Positions 46,173 through 57,490 of a stretch of DNA of 64,000 nt are shown here, in pieces (within the stretch, counting starts at the first letter, position 1; each line of letters opens with the position of its first letter). The notes under the pieces were generated by a model that saw nothing but the letters and a program-made list of their open reading frames with translations, was not told the origin of the DNA and did not search any database. Location: contig NC_065884.2 of assembly GCF_932274485.2 (NCBI RefSeq), positions 24,723,622-24,787,621 of the forward strand, read 5' to 3'. The DNA is from Patella vulgata. Its lineage: Eukaryota > Mollusca > Gastropoda > Patellidae. The translations under genes were made by a program, and so were the position numbers.

Positions 46173-47318
46173 ATGACCCACTGTGACTCCTGCAACTGTA
46201 TACTGTTAGTCATAAACACAATCCCAGGGACGATAAAAGGTTGCCTACAACTGAGCAATAGTAAGTGGGCTTACCAAATGGAGAAAATAATTGTTGACCT
46301 TTTTATTCTGTAAAGAACTTTCTTTAGAGTATGTTGGTCGGATATCCTAAATGAAAACCTGAATGAATTCTATGCAAGGGAGCTAACTCCAGGTTACAGG
46401 TGCTTTATTTTTTGTATTATTTGTAATGTATATTGTTGTGCTGTATTTCTATGCTTGTTCTGAATTCATTTTAGTTCACTAGTTTTCTAAATTTAATATT
46501 ATACCAGATAATGAGGTGTTCTGCAGGGTGTCGAAAGGATAATTGAGAGAACATGTAATTGAAGCAACATTCTGCCATTGTGGCATCAAAAGAAAAGGAT
46601 CGAGGAGAATGATGAGGGTGGAATCTTACACTCCTTAAAAGACTTTACAGTAATACTCAGTAACTGTGCTACAAGACTGAATATAAATGTTAATAAATTA
46701 CACAGTTTGGTTTAAGATGAATTAGGAAATAAATACAATTCATCAAGGGAGAGTTTTGATATTGAATTATAATATCTAAAATGAAACATCCCAGATTAAC
46801 CACTTATTTATGGAGCACGTATGAGACTGACCCACTTTGTTTTCATATAAGATACCCAATAAAATACAAGACAAATCATGTCAAATTTATATTGATATTT
46901 AATGCCTCTAACAAAACTGAATTTATTGAAAATGCTATAAATAAAAACCGCCAAACTTAACAACTGCGGATAAAACTAGTGATTCTATTAAGTATATATT
47001 ATAGCAACCATATACAATATACATGTTTTTAACTTTTGCAAGTCAAACATTTCGTAGGGATGCCAAATGTGTATATCAATGACATCACAGCCCTAAATAT
47101 TATCTCTGTATGGGAAGTAGTTCATTAAACTTTCTTTACATAAATTATGTTAAACCTTTTATAGTATTTTTGAAAAAAAAACCACACAGTTTGGAATTAA
47201 TTTTAGGAAACAGGGGCAGATCTAGTCTTTTCGTAAAATAGGGGAGGTGGTCATGGCAGTGTTCCTTGGCAAGTCAACTGAGTAACCGTAGGCTAGATGC
47301 AGGGATACAGCCTTCTTT
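46173..47318. other. Intergenic spacer, nothing recognised
   Basis: AT-rich, with no supported gene or element. Confidence 0.4.
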
Positions 47319-47390
47319 AAGAATATGGAAGTGGTAGAGCATAAGAATTCTACTAAGAATATGGAAGTGGTAGAGCATAAGAATTCTACT
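47319..47390. repeat. 36-bp perfect tandem duplication
   Basis: The 36-bp unit beginning 'aagaatatggaagtggtaga' occurs twice, 47319-47354 and 47355-47390, without a mismatch that I can see. Confidence 0.92.
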
Positions 47391-47814
47391 CTTGTAAAAT
47401 ATAAATGTCCCCTATGCCGTTGGGTAAAATGTTTAAGGAATGAATATTTATTTTTTCTTATTATAATTAAATGATCTTTTATAAATTCATGATGCATGGA
47501 AAATATTATTGCTTTATGCCATTTGATTATTGGTCACATGATTCTCACTACATAATTTTGTTAAAGATATTTTCATTGTGTCAATATGGAGTCAGCGGTA
47601 TCATACTGTATATGGTGTACATTTTATTCATAACAGGACATGACATAACTTTAAATGAAATAAATTATCAACAACAACCACAATTAACAATAACTATTCA
47701 ACATTATTTACGTCACGTGTACACTTTTCTCTAAAATTTATCATTAACATATCAACATGCAGGACAACAATACAAATTATCATTATTGCCTTAAACTGGA
47801 CTACTAAAAAACAC
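47391..47814. other. Intergenic spacer, nothing recognised
   Basis: AT-rich, with no supported features. Confidence 0.4.
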
Positions 47815-49160
47815 AACCAGCGGCTGCCAGATACACCCACATTTTCGAGAGATGGATAGAGAACAAGCTAAAACGAAAGTGATTTTTCCTACAATCAAGG
47901 GCCATAATTCAGGAAATTACAAACCGATATGCGCATATATCGAAAGGAACCGAGATCTTTGGGTTATAAACTTATATTTCAAGTTTCAACGAAATCAGAT
48001 AAAAATTGTGACCTCTATAGAGTCCACAACCTTGATATACCATATTTTTACGCTATTTGAGAACGAAGGACGACCATTTTGTCTGTCAGTTTTGGGCCGA
48101 TTTTCACGAAATTCGAACTCAGCTGTCCTTAGGGTGTAACGGTGATATAATAATACGTTGTTTTAAATCGGATAAAAATTATGACCTCTATAGGGTCCAC
48201 AAGCTAAAAACACGATTTTACGTACAATCAGGGGCTATAATTCTGGAAGTTACAGTCCGATATGTGCGAATATCGAAAGGAACCAAGATCTTTGGGTTAT
48301 AAACTTACACTTCAAGTTTCAACAAAATCTGATAAAAATTGTGACCTCTATAGGGTCCACAACCTTGATATACCATATTTTGACGCTATTTAAAAAAGAA
48401 GGGCAGCCATTTTATGTCAGTTTTGGGCCGATTTTCACGAAATTCGAACTCGGCTGTCCTTAGGGTGTAACGGTGTAATTATAATACGATTTTTTAAATC
48501 GGATAAAAATTATGACCTCTATAGGGTCCACAAGCTAAAAACATGATTTTTCGTACAATCAGGGGCCATAATATAGGAAGTTATGGTCCGATATGCGCGA
48601 ATATCGAAAGGAACCGAGATCTTTGGGTTATAAACTTACATTTCAAGTTTCAACAAAATCAGATAAAAATTGTAACATCTACAGTGTTCACAAGCTGAAA
48701 ACGTGATTTTTCGTACAATCAGGGGCCATAATCCATTAAGTTACAGTCTGATACATGCTAATATCGAAAGGAACCGAGATCTTAAGGTGATAAACCTATA
48801 TTTCAAGTTTCATTGAAATCAGATAAAAATTGTGACCTGTAGACTGTTCATAAACAATTGTTGACGGATGGACGGACGGACGGACAGGGGCGACGACAAT
48901 ATACGTCCACATGAAAATGTGATATAAAATAATTAATAGAATACAATATCAAAAAACCATCGTTTTATCCAACGTTTCGTCAGTAAAAATACTAACTTCT
49001 TCATTAGTATTTTTACTGACGAAACGTTGGATAAAACGAATATCAAATGCATCATTTTGACTTAGTCAAAATTGATCCCATCAAACCGTCTGTATTTGGT
49101 TTGTGTTTCCTGTTTCTACTGATTGGCAGTTTCACATGAAAATGTGGGCGTATAAAAATG
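47815..49160 (+). mobile_element. Tandem-core element with dimeric ~330-bp unit, terminal inverted repeats and a nested insertion
   Basis: The left end 'atacacccacatttt' (47831-47845) and the right end 'aaaatgtgggcgtat' (49139-49153) are inverse complements with one mismatch. The core alternates two related units of ~160 bp, giving a ~330-bp period ('acaatca(a/g)gggccataat' near 47893, 48225, 48555 and 48714). The 3' part has 'ttgttgacggatggacgg', a GGAC run and the hairpin ccacat-gaaa-atgtgg. The hairpin is interrupted by a 211-bp insertion at 48922-49132. It is the same family as 55720-57490, and related in layout to the pearl-like copies at the left of the window. Confidence 0.8.
48922..49132. 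mobile_element. 211-bp insertion with a 35-bp perfect palindrome arm
   Basis: Flanked by the 14-bp direct repeat 'cacatgaaaatgtg' (48908-48921 and 49133-49146). Inside, 48961-48995 and 49004-49038 are perfect inverse complements (35 bp each) around an 8-base loop 'cttcttca'. The arm ends in 'gacgaaacgttgg', and the other strand reads 'ctaatgaagaag...gacgaaacgttgg', close to the CTGATGA...GAAAC core of hammerhead ribozymes carried by Penelope-like elements. No transposase or polyA is present. Variable-length duplication suggests target-primed insertion. Family assignment is inference. Confidence 0.6.
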
Positions 49161-49585
49161 GACCACTAGGTCTACTGATAAAAAAATATTAATTTATCTT
49201 TTATCAGCATAGGCAGATCTTCTAATTTCAAATTATTGAACAATTAAAGCCATTTTGGCTGACAAACTTGTACCTAAAAGCTCTCTACTCTGCCTGGCCT
49301 TGCTTCACTTTCACAATACACTATACAACTCAATATAACCTACAAGCAGGTAAGCTTATGTAAACTTCGTGAAATGTTCCATCCATTATCATATTTCATT
49401 CATTATCTAATGTTAGAATAGTTTCAAAAATACACAAGCCCAAATACTGTTGGTCACTATTTACAAAGAAAACCTGGTGATATTGCTATAACAGCTACTC
49501 TCTCTATTCTGGAAACATGTGGCTGTGTGGTATAAACAATAAGAAAGTCATTGACTTAAATAGCACATGAAGCTCTTTGATTATA
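49161..49585. other. Intergenic spacer
   Basis: Nothing recognised. Confidence 0.35.
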
Positions 49586-49766
49586 TACTCTTCAAAAAAA
49601 GTAGGGGATATTGAAATGCAAATACCTATGAAATGAAATGAAATGAAATGGGGTTTAACGTCCTACTGTTCTGCTCCTAAACTGGGCTAATGAAGACGGG
49701 CATACAGCAGTGCATTTCCGCAGTTTTGTATTGTTTCTGAATATCCACTACTTTTTTTGAAGAGTA
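49586..49766. mobile_element. MITE derived from the 20-kb Tc1-like family, carrying a SINE tail
   Basis: 27-bp ends with one mismatch ('tactcttcaaaaaaagtagg' at the left, inverse at 49766), with TA outside (49584-49585, 49767-49768). The left inner sequence ('gatattgaaatgcaaatac') equals the 5' end at 20050-20091. The right inner sequence ('gcagtgcatttccgcagttt') equals the 3' end at 8290-8337. So it is an internal-deletion derivative of that transposon. Its middle is a family B SINE tail, ATGAA repeats then 'tggggtttaacgtcctactg', at 49631-49708. Confidence 0.8.
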
Positions 49767-49954
49767 TAAATGGTGACTGATAGACTATGACATAACTTTA
49801 CGACTGGTGTCATAATTTGCTAATTAAAGTCAAATGATATGTGTGTCGGATCATGCATTTTTAATTTATAACTAATTTAATATTTCAAAATAATTAACAT
49901 ACATGTATAAAGAAATAGCAATGACTAAACTTCTCCTTTTCGTTTGTACATTTA
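49767..49954. other. Short spacer
   Basis: AT-rich, with no supported features. Confidence 0.35.
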
Positions 49955-50180
49955 TGGCAGTGGCTCACAACCCAGGAGGTCATGGGCTTGATACCTGCAT
50001 TGGCTGAGAATGTTCCTCAAAAATTTTCCAGCCTGTGTTCACCTTGTCAGTGGAGCAGGAAGGGCGGCCAGCTAAGATAAGTGTTCTAGTCATTTGGATG
50101 GGAACGAAAAACTGAGATCCCATGTAGGGAAAAGATCCCTTGACAGTTGGAATTTGAAATACCGGTAAGAGATGGCTGTA
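49955..50180 (+). mobile_element. SINE family B copy, head and body
   Basis: A tRNA-like head ('ggcagtggctcacaaccc', then 'gtcatgggcttgatacct' as a decayed B box) is followed by 'cttgtcagtggagcaggaag', 'tctagtcatttggatgggaa', 'agatcccttgacagttggaa'. The tail half is missing after about 50180. Confidence 0.7.
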
Positions 50181-50509
50181 CAAAATGTATCAAGACACAT
50201 GTGTACTCCATTCTACAAGATTGTAATTAATGACTAATATTAAAACTATATGAGCAGTGAAATCCATTATGCTGATCAGTTACAGAAAACATATATTTGA
50301 ATTATTTGTATATATTACCTAATTATTTATTATTGTCCTTCTTATAATCAAAGAAAATCAGCATATTCCCCAGAATTTTAGATAGGACGGATCCATTTTG
50401 TCTACAAAGTTACTACAAAACTTTTTATAGTGATCTACTTTACTTTGGCACTACACTCGAATTTAATAACATAGTTAATAATTTATACTTAAAAACTCTA
50501 TTTGAGGTA
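50181..50509 (-). other. 3' flank of the zinc-finger gene
   Basis: Probable 3' UTR of the minus-strand zinc-finger gene. A candidate polyadenylation signal AATAAA on the minus strand lies at 50326-50331, about 180 bp after the stop. No further features. Confidence 0.35.
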
Positions 50510-51825
50510 TTAAGAAAAGCCGTGAATGGTAGAAGAATGATTATTTAATAGTTTAAATCGATGAAATGGTATATGTTCTTGTAATGCTATTAAAGAACTA
50601 AACTTGTGACCACAAACTCCACAAGCATGATCTGATTTTAAAGAGGATGATGTCATTGCTGATATAGATGACTCCATTTCATGCTTCTTATTAGCAGCAT
50701 GAAGACGAGCCGAAGCTATTGTATCTATTCGATGTTGTTGTATGTGATGATCTAGTGCTACTGGTTCATGAAAAACAGCACTACATTGATTACAAGAATA
50801 GGAACCATTGCCACCAGTACACCCCTGACAATGTTTAATATATGTTACCCGAGAACGAAATGATTTGTTACAATTTGAACATAACAAGGCATCGCCTTTC
50901 TCAGAATTGGGTTTAGTGTCTACTTGATCTAACACTTCATTATCTAGTAAAAAGTCAAAATCTACATCATCCTCCATACTATTATTACTATTGTTATGTT
51001 TATTGAGATAATCTCTAGAGTTGGGACCACAGTGTTTCTTTTGATGATATTTCAATGAAGAGTAGGCAGCATATGATGATGTGCAGTATTTACAACCATA
51101 CGGTTTTTCACCAGTATGTAAACGTTCATGAACTCGAAGAGAGACTTTTCGTGCAAATCCATCCCCACATATTTCACACTTGTAAGGTTTCTCTTTGGTA
51201 TGACTAATCATGTGATCTTGAAGATTTCCTTTGGTAATAAAAGATTTTTGACAAGAGGGACAAACATAAGGTTTATAACCTGTATGAGTTGATAAATGAA
51301 ACTTTAGAGTGTTAGCCTGACTAAATGCTTTATCACAGTGGCAACATTTGTGGGGTTTCTCGCCACTATGAATGCGCCTGTGTACGTCCATATTAGCCTT
51401 GTATGTAAATCCTCGTCCACATTCAGGACAATGATGGTCCTTGACATCTTCATGTATTTTCATGTGTGTTTTGAGGACTGCTTTTTGTCGAAAGTATTTT
51501 TCACACACTTCACATTGATGACCTTTCTGTCTAATTCTAGATGGTTGGCTAGTTTCTGGTCTACTACTGGATCGTTCAGGAGTGGCAGATGGCAGTGGGG
51601 GAAAATGGCTGGCATAGTGTTCTCTTAAAGCCGCATCACTTGTAAAGTCTTTCTCACATTCAACACATTCAACTTTGTGTCTAAGATTCAGTCTTGGATA
51701 ATAGCCACTATTTGGATTCATATCTTGATTTAAATAAGAAATTGGTAGTGGTAAATGAAAACCATTAAAATTCCCCACTGGATTCATGTTATATTGGTGT
51801 CTTGGGTTCTGGATGACAATGTTGA
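50510..51825 (-). CDS. C2H2 zinc-finger protein, terminal coding exon
   Basis: A single large exon on the minus strand. From the ATG at 51787 it encodes 425 residues. It has ten zinc fingers: finger 1 at about residues 40-62 (CVECEKDF...H-x3-H), six more at about 92-258 in one array with partial TGEKP-type linkers (SGEKPH, HTGYKPY, HTKEKPY, HTGEKPY), then fingers 8-10 at about 305-410. Finger 8 is C2HC-like (CSNCNKSF...HCQGC). An acidic, asparagine-rich stretch (about 265-300, MEDDVDFDFLLDNEVLDQVD) separates the array from the last three. It is probably a nuclear DNA-binding transcription factor; the target is unknown. A splice acceptor (ttttttgcag) lies at 51826 and the frame stays open from there to the ATG (AACATTGTCATCCAG...), so the ATG may be internal, with the true start in an upstream exon not found. 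The family is too diverse for a gene name. Confidence 0.92.
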
Positions 51826-52837
51826 CTGCAAAAAATAAAAGTAAACATTAAAGACAACATAGCAATTTAGTTGTAACAGGACCTAATAGTTCAGTAGCTG
51901 TTGCTTGTCACGAAAATTATGTTATTTCAGCTTGACATCTTAACATATAACAATCATAAACATGTATAATACCATACATGTACCAGTACATGTATATACC
52001 TTGTACTACAATACCAATACAATATTAAAAGTTTAATGGAACTAGAAGTTAGAATTCCATGGACTAGTTCATGGTCTAAAAATAATTGGAAGTGAAGTCT
52101 GAATAATAAATTATGATTTTTTTTTCATTTCTTGGCTGATTTCAATAGACTGATCATCATGAAATCAGACAGCCTAAGAGTACTTAAGGATGTTACTGGC
52201 TACTGTTGGAAACAATTTTGACCTCATAGGTCTCTGATGTCAGATATTCATATATATTTTGGATATCAAGGAGTAAGGAATTCAAAATTTCCTTCTTAGT
52301 CTAAGCATAAGAGCTAGGCCTACTATAAGCAATGCAAAAGCTTGCTAGAGGCACCACTGATAATATTTTTATCAATGTCAAAAAACTGACCGTAAAATGT
52401 GTCGTTTTTGTTACGCGACTTTGGGAAGTTGTATGAACACCAACATCAGCGACTTTGTGCTTTTCGTGTTGAGACGAAAACAGAGTTTGTGTCGAGCGTG
52501 GTTTGGACATTCAAAAACGCATTCACAACTTATTTCTTATATTTCGAAAAAATAAAATAATCAGGAAAAGGCAAAAACGGCGCTCGTCACTGAATGTAAG
52601 CATATTTTCTGATAGAAAGACCCCTATATCAAAGGAAATAAATTATATAGCCCAAATCTAAAAATTCCAATAAATAGTTAATGGTTGCATGGATGTTTCC
52701 TGAAAATTTGATGCCTCTTCAATGGTTGCTGAGAAATTGTCTTCGGTCACTTTTTTTGCAAATTTAAAAAAAAGTGTATACTGTCATTACTGACCACGAT
52801 CAATTTTGGGCCATAAAAGTTCAATAACATTCTTATT
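51826..52837. other. Upstream of the zinc-finger exon, no exon confirmed
   Basis: Should contain, or be followed by, the 5' exon(s) of the zinc-finger gene. The minus-strand open frame at 52510-52301 is a candidate only. Its best donor (ACG|gtcagt) would join the main exon out of the zinc-finger frame. Confidence 0.3.
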
Positions 52838-54635
52838 AGGGTTTCAGACTGCCTAGCCAGTGTGAAACACTATTGTTTTTGTTCGGATTATTATTCTTTG
52901 ATTATTATTATTATTATTTTTCCATTTGAGTATATCTCAGAAACTACTTGTCGGATCGATTTGATGTCTTCGGTGTTACTGGGAAAGTGGGTTTGACTTA
53001 AATTTTAAAGCTATTTCCAACGTTCTGCGACAATGCGAAATGTCCGAAATCACCGAAGTTGTCGTTTTTCGATATTTTGCCATAATGTTATCAATAATTG
53101 TCGGATTGTAATATTTGATACATTTTGACATAGCCAGAGACAAGGCACATAGCTACAGTTCTTTGGATTTTTTATTTTCGACGAATCTTAGGAGATATTA
53201 GGTGCCAAATTTTGAAAATTTAAATTTTTACAAAAAATTTTTTTATTAATGAATATTTTTATGTGGTATTTTACTTAGGGTTAAAGAGTCATCTCATTTG
53301 ACCAAAAATGGCAACATTTTTCGCCACCATATTTTTCCTTGGCCCCCATTGGCTTATTCAGTTTTTCAGTCTTGGATTAATTATTTATTGTTTGATTTGT
53401 ATAAAACAAAGTTCATATACTCCGTGGTCCAAAATGTCATTTTTATTCTTACCAGTAAAATTGACTTTTGGCAACGGAAGTGACATAAATTTAGCAAAAA
53501 CTACAATTTTGAGAGTTCGGTACCACTTTTTGAAAGCAAATATTATTTTTTTCAAATCTGGTATGACTGAAAGGGTGTGCCCTGTAAAGGCGCAGAAAAC
53601 ATCGGCCTCACTTTTTTTAATTTCGATTTCGTTTTCAGGTAATTTCGATTTAAAGGTGAAAAAGGGTGAAAAAATGAGCTATTTACAACCCATTCAGGCT
53701 TTTCATATTTTAAAATTTTTTTTCGCAACTTTCATAAACTAGTAGCAATAATCCATACGAAGAGAATGTATGTGAAAATTAGTTTGTAATATAAGCAGTT
53801 GCCGAGAAATGGGCAATTTTGCATGAGGCTCTTTTTACGCTAGTTTGCCTGTAAAAGTGTCAATTATTATTCGATTTTCATAAAAGTGACACCATTTGAT
53901 GCGTATTGTCAATTTTAACTAGGTCAAACCAATTTAACATTTTCAATGTCACCGGAAATGACGTAATTTGGGCAAAAAATGTATTTATAGCCTTTAAACC
54001 AGTAATTTATTCAAACGAGTCGTATTTGTTATTTGTTTAAAATTTTGATATTTGATTCCAAGCAACTAATAGAATGAACCCATACGATCATATAGATATC
54101 ACAAAATGGTTTCTAACTTGTTCAGTTGCGGAGAAAAAGATGGTTTTCAACAGGTAACTCTTCAAGGTTTTTGGTCCATAAAAGTGTCAATTATTATTCG
54201 ATTTTCATAAAATTTCCTGTGTGTAATACCTAATGCCATTTACGATGTTATACAAGTAATTTAACACTTTTTCTGTCACCGGAAGTAACGTCATTTTGGC
54301 AAAAACTGTATTTTTAGCCTTCAAAACAGATATTTTATTCAAATGAGTCTGATTTGTATTGTTTTTAAAATTATATTTGATTTCATAAAACTAATTTAGA
54401 ATTTTCATTATCACCGGAAGTAATGTAATTTTGTCAGGATCACTTACATGTAACAAATGTATACAATGAATTGATATTGCCGGATTTGGTTGATTCTGCG
54501 TACATTTTATTTGATGTGCGAAATGCTTACATGGAAACCTGTTTAATAGTTTCATCGGTACCGGAAGTGACATATGTTCAAGGGTAACGGGGCACCAGTG
54601 AAACCCGTCGTTACTGCGTCGCAGTTCTAGTTTCT
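52838..54635 (+). mobile_element. Helitron-like non-autonomous element with tandem core
   Basis: The left part has a stem ('gtttcagactg...cagtgtgaaac', about 52846-52873). The right end reads 'gcaccagtgaaacccgtcg', then 'ctgcgtcgcag' (a short hairpin) and 'ttctag' before T, the hairpin-then-CTAG layout of Helitron 3' ends. The interior holds repeated blocks with 'caccggaa(g/a)t(g/a)acgt' near 53950, 54277, 54410 and 54560, and 'aaagtgtcaattattattcg' twice (53856, 54183). No helicase/replication frame was seen. The open frames at 53298-53742 fall in this repeat. Confidence 0.45.
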
Positions 54636-55719
54636 TAATCGATATTGAAATTTGGGGGGGTTTCTTAAATGGGAGAGGGGTTGGAAAACTAGTAAATATT
54701 CAATTTTAGTCAGATTCAAAAATTTAAAAAAGCTTATGCAATGCTACTACTATAGTACTAGTACACCCTGACTAAAATAAAGCCAAGTACGAACAATCCA
54801 AACTTTTAGACAAAATACTAATATATCCGACTCCGAGACACACCACAACAGGGTGGGGTGTATACCCAGGTTCAGTAACCTTGCTAGGCAGTGCAATTTT
54901 TAAAAGGAAAAATGTAGTGCACCAAAATATTACCAAATAAACCGGAATGCAGACGACAAAGCAGCTATTTGTTGACAGAAAAGGAAGTATTCGCAATAAT
55001 TTATAAAATTATAATTCGCCAAAATATTCGTCAGCCATTTTAGCTTGCCTTTTATAAAGGTAGATTACTCAGTTATATCTCAATTTTGGTTTCGGAACAT
55101 GTGCAATGTGAATAGGAAAATTGGGACATTCTGTTTTGTTTGAATTTCAATCATTTTTGGTAGCACAACACGTTTTGACAATTTATACTGAACTTTAAAT
55201 TAACACTGTCTTGCAGCTTTTATATTAATCATATTAAATATTGCTGTCCAAAATTACATGCGGATTCTATCCAAATCTGAATATTAAACTAACCACCGGA
55301 AGCGAAACTGAAAGAAGGTCAAACGTGAAACGTGAGAGTGACTTCTGCTCAATGTTAAAGTTTTAAAGAAAACAATAATGTCGTATCTTTATGTTAATCT
55401 AGGTATGATCTTTATCAAATAAGAAAATAGCATATCGACGTCATGCCCTTTTTACGTTTTAAACCTCCTTTTCTTTTCGAACACGACAAAGTCAAATAAA
55501 AAAAAAGTGCCCCCCGGCAATGCCCAAAATAATTATGAATATGATGAAATCAACACTGACAACAGTTAAGTCTAGTTTGCCTTACCATACCCGCATACTT
55601 GCGTCATAATTATTTTTAATGCTTGATAGAGACATAGGAACTAGTAAGTGATAGATTTGTTAAAGTCCTTATATGTAATTTTAGTGCTATAGTATAGATG
55701 AATTTCTAAGAGGAATATC
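54636..55719. other. Intergenic spacer
   Basis: No gene recognised. A purine-rich, CG-containing patch near 55290-55350 ('accggaagcgaaactgaaag') could be regulatory, but nothing decides this. Confidence 0.35.
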
Positions 55720-57490
55720 AACCAGCGGTTGCCAGGCAAGATACGCCCACATTTTGCAAGAGATGGATAGAGAACAAGCTAAAAACAAAAGCGATTTTTC
55801 GTACAATCAGGGGCCGTATTCCAGAAAGTTATGGTCTGAAATGGGCAAATAACAAACAGGACTGAGATCCTTGCGATATAAAGATATATTTTAAGTTTCA
55901 TCAAAATCAGATAAAAATTGTGATCTCTAGAGGGTCCACAACCGTCGTATTACATAATTTTTCACAATTTGTGTACAAAGAGCGGCCATTTTGTCTGGCA
56001 ATTTCATTTTGATTTTCCCAAAATTCAAACTTAACCATCATTAGGATGTAAAGGTGATATACTCAAACGGTTTTTAAAATTGGATAAAAAATTGTGACCT
56101 CTTGAGAATCCACAAGCTAAAAATGTGATTTTTTGAACAATCAGAGGCCATAATCCAGGAAGTTACATTTGGATATGTGTGATTATCAACAGGAACCAAG
56201 ATCTTTGTGATATAAATTCATCAAGATCAGATAAAAATTGTGGCCTCCATAGGGTCCACAACATTGATATACTATATTTTTACAATATTTGCATACGAGG
56301 GGCGGCTATTTTGCCTGGCAGTTTTGGTCCGATTATCACTAAATTCGAACTCAACCATCATTAGTGAGTAACAGTGATATATTCACATGTTTTTTTTTTA
56401 AATCGGATAAAAATTGTGAACTCTACAGGGACCACAAGCTAAAAACGTGATTTTTCGTACAATCAAGGACCATAATTCAGAAATTTTTATTCCGATTTGC
56501 GTGAATATCGACTGGAAACCAAGATCTTTGGGTTATAAAGATATATTTCAAGTTGCATCAAAATCGGATCAAAACTGTGACTTCTAGAGGGTCCACAACC
56601 TTGATATACCATATATTTACACTATTTGTGTACGAGGGGTGGCCATTTTGTATGGCAGTTTTGGTCTGATTTTCACAAAATTCAAACTCAACCATCATTA
56701 GGGTGTGACTGTGATATACTCAAGTTTTTTTTAAATCGGATAAAAATTGTTACCTCTAGAGGGACCACACCCTAAAACATGATTTTTCATACAATCAAGG
56801 ACCATAATTCAGGAAGTTACAATCAGATATGTGTGAATATCAACAAGAAAAAAAAGATCTTTGGGTTATAAACATATTGTATTTCAAGTTTCATCAAAAT
56901 CAGATCAAAATTGTGTCCTCTAGAGGGTCCACAATCTTGATATACAATAAATTTACACTGTTTGTGTACGAGGGTCGGCAATTTCCGTCCGATTTTCATG
57001 AAATTGGAACTCAAACATCATTACGGTGTAACAGTGATATATTTGAACTGTTTTTTAAATCGGATAATATATTAATAATTGTGACCTAGAGGGACTACAA
57101 GCTAAAAACGCGATTTTTTGTACAATCATTGGCTGTAATTCAGGAAGTTGCAATCCGATACGTGCTAATATCTAAAGGAACTAAGATCTTTGGGTTATAA
57201 AAATGCATTTTAAGTTTTATCAAAATCGGGTGAAAATTGTGACCTCTAGAATGTCCACAAGCTAAAAACGTGATTTTTCTTACAATCAGGGTCATAATCC
57301 ATGAAGTTATGGTCCGATACATGCCAATATCGAAAGGAACTGAGATCTTTGGGAAATAGACCTATATTTCAAGTTTCGTCAAAATCAGATAAAAATTGTG
57401 ACCTGTAGGGTGTCCATAAACAAATTATGGACAGACAGACGGGGGCGACGGCATAATAGGTCCACATGAAAATGTGGGCGTATAAAAATG
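55720..57490 (+). mobile_element. Tandem-core element with dimeric ~330-bp unit and perfect 15-bp terminal inverted repeats
   Basis: 'atacgcccacatttt' (55741-55755) and 'aaaatgtgggcgtat' (57469-57483) are exact inverse complements. The left flank 'accagcggttgccaggcaag' matches the copy at 47815 and echoes the pearl-like left ends at 2860 and 19272. The core runs as alternating ~160-bp units, one with 'ggccataattcaggaagtta' and the other with 'ttgatataccatattttta' and 'ggcggccattttg'. There are about five dimers (units near 55807, 56142, 56461, 56793, 57123, 57283). The 3' end has GACAGACAGAC, 'gggggcgacg' and the ccacat-gaaa-atgtgg hairpin at 57462-57477. The copy appears complete. Confidence 0.85.

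Noticed and set aside
52301-52510. Minus-strand frame (MSKPRSTQTLFSSQHEK...) as first exon of the zinc-finger gene
   Set aside because: The only nearby donor (ACG|gtcagt) joins the main exon in the wrong frame and ends at a TGA overlapping its ATG. No domain is recognisable, so it is not annotated.
53298-53742. 144-codon plus-strand frame with a hydrophobic start
   Set aside because: It falls inside the Helitron-like tandem-core element, has low-complexity AT-rich coding and no domain.
55720-57490. CRISPR-like array
   Set aside because: Units are ~160/330 bp and diverged, with no short identical repeats separated by unique spacers. The genome is eukaryotic.
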